A stretch of 64,000 bases of DNA from Cepaea hortensis (taxonomy: Eukaryota; Mollusca; Gastropoda; Stylommatophora; Helicidae): NCBI GenBank assembly GCA_963921405.1, contig OY992881.1, positions 89,597,253-89,661,252 on the forward strand, written 5' to 3'. How positions within the stretch are numbered: position 1 is the first letter of the stretch; each line of letters begins with the position of its first letter. The translations under genes were made by a program, and so were the position numbers. The notes beneath the pieces are model-generated. The model searched no databases. It was not told where the DNA came from and worked only from the letters and a program-made list of their open reading frames with translations. Below are positions 12,891 to 24,800 of the stretch, piece by piece.

Positions 12891-15800
12891 ACTAGAACAT
12901 TATATTAAATAGTAAGAATGAGACAATCTCTTTCTTTGGTCATGTCATGAGAAGAGAAGCATTGACGAATATAGTGACGACTGGAAAGATCAAGTAGAAG
13001 AGAGGCAGGACCAGATCAAGAGAAATGATGCAGGATGGACTAAGACAGAATATCATCAGCAGAGTTGATCCAGAACACCAAAGACGAGATCTGTGGAGAG
13101 GCATGCTGGCAAGTCACTTCCTGATGACGATGATACACACAATATATATTTAAACAAACCTTTATATTCCTTCTCCTTGTTGGTGAGTTGAGCTGTAGCA
13201 CCACTAGGGCCGAGAGCTCCTTCAACTGCCACTCCGATTTTCAACTTGTTCAGGAGAGGCTCAGACACTGACTTGCTTGGGTTAAATTCCACGTAGGGGC
13301 CGAATGCTTTAATTAGCTCTGGTTCATTTTTGTCTAGTGGCAATTTTAGTGTTCTGTTCACGCCTGGTGAATTACATGTATGGTTTATCAAAGAAGCAAA
13401 TTCATTGCATGCCACCCATGGCATTTTGGGGTAATAATTACATTTAATATTCACCATATCATCCAAATAATCATCATTAGGTTACTTTGTCTAGGCAGTG
13501 GTGAAGGACTAGTCTGGTCAAGCCACCCAGCTGTTCCCTGTTCTCGGCTCTCCATAAAACTGAAGCTATATGCCTCGTGTAATGTAGTGTTTTTTATTTC
13601 TTAGAGGACCAGTTTGCTCTGGGGTTTGCTTTGGTGTATTTGCACACATGGTCGTCTCATATACTCGTTTCATATTATGTCCAAGTTGAGAACACCTGCG
13701 GTTTGTATATACTTCTCACCACAGTTGGGAAATAAAATATCAGAATACATCAGAATAAATAAACAAGTAAAATAATATGCCGAAAACCACATTAATCCAA
13801 CGAACAGAAAGCAGTCAGCATCTTCCATCGCTCGCCATTTCCCGATTTCCAGGAAGATGACGGACAGAGAGCATGCGTTTCGCGTGCTGTACGACCCAAA
13901 ATCGATGCTTGTTGAAAATTAAAATTTCAAATACAGCAGAGAAAAACATGCGTAACCTTCAATTATGTAGATAAAAAGATATGGTAGTTTAAAACCACTG
14001 TATTTAAAACGTTAATTAAAACACAACTAGTTTACAACTTTTTTTTTTTTTTTTTTTTGCATATCATATTTACAGGACATTGCTGTAAATACCAGCACTG
14101 CTGTTGTTGGTGTCTTGGCAAAGTTTACGTTCAGTAGTTTGCCATTGCTTTCTGAACAAGCGGCTCCCATACCATCGCGTTAAAACCCAGCGCGACACGT
14201 GTTGATTATTCTATTTCTGCAGTATGCACTAGACGTGATACTGCGACGTATGCACCTAGTAAGTAAAGAAACCCTTTTTACACTTATAAAGGCGTATAGG
14301 GCATATGTTACTAGTTATACTTATGTTATTGAGAGGTTCTGAACATATGTTACTAGTTCGTTCTATGTTAGTGAAGCGTATTGATAATATGTTACTAGTT
14401 CGTTCTACCTATATTATTGAGGGTTATTGGGCATATGTTACTAGAAAGTTTTATATATGTTATTGATGCGTAGTGTCTGAAATCCAAATGAATTGTAATC
14501 GTATATTGGAACCTCTCATATTTAAGATACCTGGAAATGAAGAGGGTGATATATTGGCAAATGAAGGTAGAAGACTACCTCAGCCTGCGATAGACACATC
14601 CTCTAGTGAGGCCAAGAGGGGTCATAAGAAGCACTCATAGAATCAAGTGCGAATCAGAACATCCATGTCACCAGAAATATGCAACATATTACACACTTCA
14701 CCGAAACAAACAGATAACTATCTTAAGAATCTGCATAATATATAGCTTGTTAGTTAGTCGACAGATCATCCTCATTGCACATCGTATCACTCAGTCCATA
14801 TTAGCTCGGATCCCCTCTTCAGTGCTTCCCGCAACGTGTAGCGGCTCATGACACCCGTTCTGTCCTGGTTTATTAATATTCTTTGGCTTCCTTCATTTCC
14901 TTCTTAGTGTTCTTGTTTGGCCACGCCTCTTTTAACTTGCTGTTCTTGAAGACTGACCATGGTTGTAGATTCACAGTCATCACTTGGTTCTCGCAAACGT
15001 CATACTTTTCGTAGAGCATTCAGCACATCAACCTGGCCGATGGCATGTCCGATCTCCACAGTAGCCTTAACTGCAAGCATATCAGCCTGCTCATTGTTTT
15101 GTACATTCGCATGCCCTGGCATGAAAATGAAACTAATATCTTTTCCAGCCGTGACCGTCTCAGAGACACCAACCAATGTCTTCGGACCCACCCCATTTCT
15201 ATCTTCCTGAGCATACTCATTGAGTCTCTAAGGAAACATGCCCTAGTGAATGTCTGTGTCTCGAGCCATGTAATTGCTTTACTTGCCGCCATGTCTTCCA
15301 TAGTCACACTCTTGTGGTCACGGGAAAAGCACCAGAATCGTATTTCACAATTCTCCCTCTAGCCTGAGCCGTAAAAGCCCATGAACTTCTCACGCGTCAA
15401 ATGACCGACCCATATGTTTAAATGACAGTATCACCTTCTAAAGAATTCTCGAAGATCACAGCCTGTACTTCTGCTTCCACGACAGCCGGGTTTTCGTGTC
15501 TGCATTCCCTGTCTAGATTAGTTTAGTTTAGTTTAGTCGACGGATCAACATCACGGCACACAGGTGTAACCCATAAGTGCTCCGTTCTACTCCTAACTCA
15601 AGCCTGAGTCCGGAGAATCTCAGCTTAGTGCAAGAATTCCGTAGCACCGGCGAGGATCCTGAGATACTTTGGGTAGATGTTTAACTCGAAATTTTGCCCG
15701 GGCAGCACCGTTAGGCTACTCTTTTTCGATTTCCAACTGCCAAGGGATTTTTTACGTGCGCAACAATACATAGGGGTCTCCGATCTCACTACCCAGAGAC

Positions 15801-18800
15801 CAGGGGAAATTTTTGTTACTAGAAGTTCACGTGAAAAAATCCCAGCCCTCATCGGGGCTTGAACCTGGGACCTCCAGCACTCTAGGCGGACACCATACCT
15901 CGAGACCACTCAGCCCTCCTCCTCCATCTAGTTGGATGCAAACTTAAAAGGACGTATATAACTCTATTGGCACTTGTACCCACTCCTCCCATGGATCTAA
16001 GTTCTCAAGTGAACACGCCTGTAGAAGAATGTTTTCGGCTTGACCCATTCACGGATTTTCTCTTTTTAACTTACTGCCCTGTACCTTTTTAATTTCACTA
16101 TGCAGTGGAGTGTGTGTGTTTGCGTTGACTCTTGAGGTAGGCACGGGCTCGGCAAATTTGTATTCAGTCCTCAAGGGTTGGAAAATCAAGAAGGTAGCGC
16201 ATGCTGTATCTCTTGTACACCCAAGTACAATATGCATAGCTTCGTTATGTTTTCTTTCCATTTGCTTATTGCTGTGAGTCAGGATCGCCATCGCATAAGT
16301 AAACACAGAAATGACCAGACCCTCGTTTAGAAGACATAGATGGCGCTCATCACAGTTTGCCGCCGCCATCACCTTCATCGCAACCAAACCCCGCTTTGCC
16401 TTTGTTATCACCTGCTCTATGTGCTCTGTATAAGGAAGGCTTTGATCAAATAGTATCCCCGGGTATTTCATTGCCTGTGTTATTTCCGCAATCTCTCAGC
16501 ACATATTTACAGTTGGTGTTGGAGTGTTGACAATATGGTTATTTAAGGGGAACAATGTCATTACTGCCTTCGTTGGGGCAGCAGTTTGCCTATTGTATTT
16601 TACATGGTGATTACCCGATATCCCTGAATTTGTGTACGGTCTTAGCCGGGCTTCAGCAAGGGAATCAGATAGCCGTGTAACAACTCCTCATTGATGCTAG
16701 CACTCACTATACTGTTGTTGGACATATCTGCTAGTTCCTCCAACTAGTTTTCGGTACACAATATAGAAAATGAGAGTTATTGAGGTCCAGACTGACGTAT
16801 AATTGACGTCTTGTTCTTTTGGCTCCAGCGCGTTTACCTTGTCGTTTGTGCCGACGCCGTCGACTACGAAGTTTGTTTGCCTTTTGTACGCGGCACAAAC
16901 GCTAGTCCGCCATGAAGGAATAAAAACAAACAAACACATAACACAGTATCGGTAAACAAACACGCTGAAAAATAACCTCAAGGTTGGTTTTGCTCAGATG
17001 TACGAACTCTCAAGCACCGGAGAAAATCTTGAGAAAGAAGGAAACTCCTGATTTACATCCTGGCACAAATAATTACACGCAGGCGATGAAACTATCCATC
17101 TTCTACGCGAAAATGAAGCGGTTACGAACAATAACACCTGTCCGGCGTAAATTCGACCGGAAGCCTGCATAGGATATAGTCTCCTCCTTCCCCCCTCCAC
17201 CCCCTCCCCCTCCAATTTCTTTTAAATTTTGCATAGGATATAAGGGGTTGAAATACCACATGCATTTAAAGTAATGATATGACTTGCTGGGGAATTGGTA
17301 AAACTACGGCTAAACATTTGCTGCAAGATTGTTCAACATATACAGAATATAAAAACTTGGTGACTCAAGGAAACGGAATGCCATGGAAAAATAGAATACA
17401 TAATTTCTGATGGGCACATGTAGCTAAAGTAAAGCAGTTTTTCAAGTTTGCTATTCACGCCCGTTTTTGTGTTCTTTTTATATTGGCAAGTTGTTTCCAA
17501 TACATTTTGGTACTACCACACGTTTGCCTCATAGGTCATATTTCAACAGCCCTTCAACACGCATGCATACAAGTTGCATACTCTTGACGTACCAGTCAAC
17601 TCCAGCATGAGCTGAGTTGACTTGAGGTGAGTCAAGATCCGACATTAAAACATTAGGGACATTCCCATACGTGCTCTGTCCTCATCTTCAACAGCCAGCG
17701 AAGAGTCTCAATGCTAAAGATGTGGTCTGATTATGTGTCCCTCTAGTTCTGCATCGGAGTACTGAGTGTCGGTCAGATCCTCCGGTCACTATCACTCTCT
17801 GCCCAACCATGCTCTCCTGGCCATGATGGCTTATATGTTCCTCTAATATGTATGCGTAATCCCAAAGGGCCCTGATCACGTCTGCCTTATAATGCACAAA
17901 AATCCCACTCAACGGTTCAGATTCAGCCAGTCTGTCTGCCTGTTCGTTTCCCACCACACCAGCGTGTTTTAATGAGAATAAAATAAAAGCCCAATATTTT
18001 TAAGTTGGCTGTTCTACTTCGAAATAGAACCGACTAATTTTGTTTTATGTTCTCATAACTGAAAGACATGAGCTCATGTACATAAAATAGCAGCATGTAT
18101 TTGTTGATAGTTATGTTCAGTGAAATAAGAACATTTTCATTATATCATTGATGTACCAAGGAACACAAGCTTACCTCGTACCATGCCCTTTTCAAGGATA
18201 ACCCTAACGAAGTGCTGGTCTTCCTTGGTAGTCTGCACTTGTCCGAAAGCTTCAGAGCTTGCGGTGTTGGACTTCGTGATGTTCACCTATTGTGAAGGTA
18301 CATAAAACAGCGCTGTTTAATTTTAATATAGGACTCTTCTGAAATATTAGTTTTAATTTGTTCGGTGGGAACATCGTTTAACATTATGATGCAAGAAGCC
18401 AGCGCATAGCGTGTGTTGCCAGTGCCCTGTAAGTAAGTAATGAGCAGCAACACTGTAACCTTCCATTCTCTTCCTTACATGCGGCAATGGAGAGCTTTCC
18501 TCGAACATCTACCCAAACATCTAACCAATGATGAATAATTCTAACAAAAAGTAAAGAAAAATAATTTAATATAAGAATGAAAAATGAAAATGGAGCTCTT
18601 ATACTAGAAGGAGAGGTCTGGACTTACACTCTAAGCTTATCAATATATACTGAAATGCGAAGGGTGTCAATAATTAAAAAAAAAAGATTATAACGTGAAA
18701 ACATCTTGGCCCAAGAAAATGTAAGCGTTTGTTGCTTGCAAGAAACTCACCTCAGTGAAAATATAGCCTTCAAAATGGGAGGCTACCAGTGTTACCGATC

Positions 18801-21789
18801 TGGCCGAAAGGACAGGCAAAAGGGTGGAATACTGACCCTTGTCAAAAATAACATCACTACTTCCCAAATTGAAGTTTACATGGAAGGGGCTGAGTATCAG
18901 ACACTTAAACTTAAGACAGGCAATACAAATCTTCACCTGATCAATTACTACTGTCCAAATGACTGCCCACAGGCACTGGACACACTACCATTAAAAGAAA
19001 AATAAATGATTGTGTGTGGCGATTTCAATAGTTATTCGCAGAGCTGGGGCTTTGATCACATTGACTAGAGAGGAGAGAGACTGGAAGACAGGCAGGATGA
19101 GAATAGATTCATCTTGATTAACAAGCCGTCTGACCCACATATCTTCTACTCGAGATCATGGTACACTACAACTATATATGACCTGGCTTTTCATTTACCA
19201 GACATGGAGTTGAACATTAAACGAATTGTTGCGAAACAACTTGGTGGCAGTGACCATCGGCCAGTCTTTCTAACTGTAGAAATGAGCTTGTAAGTGAAAG
19301 CAGCACTGTCTCAAGGTGAAACTACATGAAAGCAGACTGGGTTATGTACAAACATCGCACCAGCATACTGGTTAGAAACCTTAACATTGAGAAGGACATA
19401 AATAAAGTAGTTGAAGAGTTTGGGAAATGCATACTACAGGCAGCGCGAGAAACAGTACCAAGAGGAGCCCGTAAACATTATAAACCCTACTGGAGTAGGA
19501 ACTAGAAAAGTTGCATAATGATGTAGAAGTGTGCACTGATGACCTGGTTTTGTGGAGCACAAATGAACATGCATCAGTGGCCACCATGTCGCTACAAAGA
19601 TCTGTAGATATATTTGTTGCATGGGCGGATAGATGGTGTGTCAGCATAAACACTGACAAGTGCAGCACCACTCTAGTTACCCTCTCTCCGAAACAAAAGG
19701 CAGGGATCATTCAGATAAATGAAACACCCCTAAGAGAAGATAAAGAACCAACATACCTTGGAGTAACATTTGATTACAGGCTGACATGGAGAAAACACAT
19801 CAAAATAGCAGTAGCAAAATCCAGAAGGAAAATAGCCATCCTGAGAAAGCTAAGTGGAACCACATGGGGAGACAGTTGGAAAATACTTAGCAAAGTTTAT
19901 CAATAGAGCATACGACCACACCTGGAATACCGGTCAACTGCGTGGTGTTCAGCATTTAAAAAAACAACACACTACAAGAGATGGACAAGGTGCAAAATCA
20001 AGCTCTTAGAGTCACCACAGGAGGGATGAGATCAACCTCTATAGTAGCAATGGAGAAAATGGGGAGGACACAAGCACTGAGAGAGCGCAGAGATACGAAA
20101 ATACTAATACAAGCAGAAAAGTTCCTCAGCTTGCCAGGCCACCCTATGAAGAACAGATTTGAAAACCTAGCTATGGGGCGGTTGAAAAGAAGTAGTTATA
20201 TCCACCAGGCCAAACGACTCTGCAGAGAAACCACCGACCTGTGCACAGTTGGTATCCCCCTGACAACTATTCCAGAGCGAACTCCATGGAAAGATTAACA
20301 TAGACTATCATTACAAATCCAGACAAAAGTGAGAGAAATATTTGACAAGGAAGAACATAACAGTGTACAGCGCAGAACAGCCACTCTCAGCTTCCATGAT
20401 GACGAATACCCACAGGATCTCTGGATCTGAGTCTGCACAGATGGGTCAGCACAACATGCTGTTCGAAATGGTGGAGCGGGAGTGTACATAGAATTCCAAA
20501 ATAATACTAGGGACACGGCCAGAGTTACATCAGGAAAGTACTGTCATAACTATGATGATGAAATTGAGACAGTCAAGATAGCAACAGAGAAATTATTAAA
20601 TACCAGCCATTGTACACAACCTGTGGCGCTATTGACATATATAAAATCAGTACTAGAGGCGCTCATGTCTGGGAAATTGCCAGTTCTAAGGACACTATTT
20701 TCTGAACTCAGCAGTCAGCATAAGGTCACCATACAATGGGTACCATCCCAGTGTGGAGTACCCGGAAAAGCAGAAGCTGATCGATTGGCTAAGGAAGCAG
20801 CACAAGAAGAACAGCCCGACTCAAGACGACTACCACGTTATGGACAGACAAGAACAGGTCATTATTCTTCGCCTTAGAACAGGACACAATAGATTACGCA
20901 ACCACGTGAATACAAAATTCAAGATTGGTGACTCAGCCATGTGCACATGTGGTTTGGCATCGCAGACAGCAGAGCACATACTCCAGGACTGCCCAAAATC
21001 CAACATATCCATTCAAATCTTCTGGCCTAGAGAGACAACAGTGGAAGATAAACTCTATGGACCGCTAAGTGAACTAAAATGACTGTTAGATTCATACAAT
21101 AGACAGCATTGCAGCTATAGACATATTTCAAGCGAATGAAAGAAGAAGAAAAAGAAGTACTACACTACTTTCTGAACTCAGCAGTCAGCATAAGGTCACC
21201 ATACAGTGGATACCATCCCAGTGTGGAGTACCCGGAAACGACAGAGCTGATCGATTGGCTAGCAAATCGGCTATTGGCTAGCTGATCGATGTCCCTAGTA
21301 AATGGATCACAATGGTCTGGCAAGAATGGGACAACGTGGAGTGACGAGGGGATCTGGCCGATGCTCGACGCTTAGAGGAAAGGTGAGACGCACATATAAC
21401 CAGATTGCTACTGGTACTATTGGGATTGGAACTCTTCGCTGGCTTCTGAGGATGGGACGGAGCGCTTATGGGAATGCCCCGAATGCTGTGATGTCGGTTC
21501 TTAAATGTGATCCCGTCCTGATAACACTTAGTGTCAACTAGGTGAACTATGCATATTTGCTGTGAAATAACAAGAACTAAGACTATAGTGCGAATGAATC
21601 TCTGTGAATCTCTAGGGCGATTTGGAAGTAGACCACCTTGTGTTGATTGTTAACATTGATATGAGCGTTGGTCGTTCAGGAAGCAAAGGTTAACTAATGA
21701 ACGTAAAATTCGCATGGAAAATCGCAAACAGTCAAATATGCTAGCTAAATATTGATTGCAACGTGTTCCGTGTATTCAATTGTTGTTGG

Positions 21790-21831
<42 letters not shown>

Positions 21832-24800
21832 CTTCCACTTATGCCGTAAGGCGTCGTGGGGAGGGGTTTTTGAAGTGACAGTAGTGTGACTAGCGTCTTT
21901 CCTCCAATTTCCCCCATGATTCATGAGCATACTTTTTCTAGGAACAAGTAAATTCTTTACCGGTTTGCTACTTACTTACTTAACCCTTTGAATCAATTGC
22001 AACATTTTAAAATAAGTTCATTCTAAACGCCTTACCGTTCTAGGAAGATTTGGATTGCCAGTTTGAGATTGCTTAGTCCACTTAATCTCTCCTTCTACTT
22101 TCAGTTTAACTTGTGTGAGGACAACGTCATCATCTCGCACAGCTGGAGAATGATTGAAATAAAGAGCCTGGTAATGATCTGGTAAAGAATCAGATTCTTT
22201 CATGTTCTTCTTGTAGTTATAATCACCACTTCTGAATACACAAGTGAAATCAAATGTCCCTTTTCCACGTCTTTGAGACGTGTTGGGTATATGATGGTAA
22301 CCCTATATTGTCATAGACCATTCTGAACTCGATGGCTGATGCGGTCAATATCACTCGGGGTGCCACAACTTCCCAGAGTCTTTTCCTGGTACCTATTTAT
22401 ACAATATTCCCCCTTCTTCCGGCCTTTATTTCCCCCCCCCCCACCCCCACCCCCCTTTCCTGCCAGGAGTATAGGCCCTCAGCCACTCATTTTATATATT
22501 ATGCTATCTCATGCAGCTCCATACATGCCTTCTCCGTATTGTTCAGTTCTATCTTTAATTCTCTTCTGTGTGTGTTTTTATTTAGGTCTTCCACTATTTC
22601 ATGTGCCATGTGTGATCCAGACAAAGGACAGCGTGGTAGTACTATTCCCAGGTTTCAGCAGCGTTAGTCCTATCTGGCTGCAGCGTCTCTTACTAACCTC
22701 TTTATTCACTTGTCATGAAATTCCAGGTTTCAGTTGTGGCAATTTCCCTAGGTGAAAGGAAGTAAATCTGCGATGCGGCCTCTTTTAGGCTTTCTCAGCA
22801 GCGCGCCATGCAACTGCGTTTGTAACTTGTAGAACATATGTGTCAAACTCAAGGCTAGCGGGATACAAATGGCCGACCGTACAATCAATAAACCTTTGTG
22901 TCTAATTTGTGTAGATAATATGGCTGCGACCAAAGAATATAATTTGAGACTGCAGTACAAGACTAAACATCAAGACAAGTTAAACAGATGAAGAGGCATC
23001 TAACATCACAGCACATGTTTTTCACCACAGCAAAATCACAAACTGATGCTGCAGTCAAAGCAAGTTTTATTGTGTCAGAGGAGATCGCAAAATCAGGCCG
23101 ACCATTTACAGAAGGAGATTATCTGAAGCGCTGCATGATGAAAGTGCGTGACGTCTTGTGTTCAGACAAAAAGTAGATGTTTGCAAAGGTAAACCTTAGC
23201 AGAAATAAGGTTACTGATCGGGTTTGTGAGATGGCCACTGAAGTTGCATTCTCCCTTGCTGTCGATGAAAGAAATGACACGACTGACACTGCACAGCTCA
23301 CCATCTTCATCCGTGGAGTGGACTCCAATTTGAATGTTACAGAAGAAATATTGGGCATGAAATCCATGCATGGGACAACGACAGGAAAAGACATTTTTTT
23401 TTACAACGTATGTCAAAGTTTAACCAACATGAACCTGCCTTGGGACAAACTTGTTGGACTGACAACAGTTGGAGCATCGGCGATGTATGGCGAAAAAAGT
23501 GGACTCGTTGGAAAGATGCGGTTAAAGATGCAGGAGAACTGTACTGGTGAATTGATAGCATATCACTGCATCATACACCAAGGATCGCTGTGTGGTAAAG
23601 TCCTCAACATGAAAGATGTAATGAGCATTGTAACACAAACTGTCAACTTTATCAGAGCCAAAGGCTTAAATCACAGCCAATTTCAGTCTTTTTTGTTTGC
23701 AGGAAATAGAGTCGGCTTTCAGTGACCCAGCTGATCGAGAAAACCTGTCACTTCATGGACAGTAAAGGAAAATATTATACAGTTTTTCGTGATAAAAAGT
23801 GGAAATGTGAGTTGGCGTTTCTGTCTGATATAACCACTCATCTCAACGACTTGAACCTGCAGCTCCAGGGACGGGATCACATTTTCACTGATATGCATGA
23901 TGCAGTGAAGGCATTTCAAGTGAAGCTGCACTTATGGGAGACACAAATGCACCAAAGCAACCTGTCTCACTTTTCTTGTTGCCAGGCAATGTTAAACCAA
24001 GTCAACGCTATGGTGTTTCACAATGCAGACTTTGCTGAAAAACTTAGCTTACTTCGCGCCGAGTTCGCACGGCGATTTTGTGACTTTGAAGCACAGAAAA
24101 GTAATTTCGAGCTGTTTCGCAATCCATTTGCTATAGATGAGGAAACTGCACCTGTAAATTTGCAGATGGAGTTAATTAATAGAGCTGCAGTGTAATGGGG
24201 CACTAAAGGCAAGGTGCGACACTATGGGGCCTGCACAGTTCACTCGTTTCATTCTTGAAGAGATGCCCCGGCTTCGTCTACATGCGGCTCGAACCTTGAG
24301 TCTGTTTGGTAGCACATATCTGTGTGAGCAGCTGTTTTCTGTGATGAAGATTAACAAAACATCACACAGGAGTTGTCTCACTGATGAACACTTGCAGTCC
24401 ATCATGACACTCTCTTTGACACAAAACATTACTCCTAAAATGAACGAACTTGTAGCAGAAAAAAGATGCCAAACATCGTGCTCTAACAAAATGACATAAG
24501 AGTGAAAATGTGTATACCAATGATGTGTTATTATTAAAACTTTTTTCTATTTAATGTATATTAATGTTTTAAAAAGGTTTAATTTTCGGCTTATTGAATA
24601 TTTATCCTGTCCGGCCCGCAACCTTACGTGTGATTTGAGTTTTGGCACGCTGAGCGATTGAGTTTGACACCCCTGTTCTAGAGGATCCTCTTTTCCTCTT
24701 GGCTGGCTTGGCTATTCTTGACACTCCTCCCCCACCCCCACCCCATATTTAAACCCGCTCACGGTTGGTTAAACTTGCAGCTCAAGTTTGTCTACGGAAT

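Noticed and set aside
22339..22755. Overlapping plus-strand frames rich in Pro, Ser and Phe
   Set aside because: C-rich low-complexity sequence plus the complement of a SINE-E; no coding signature.
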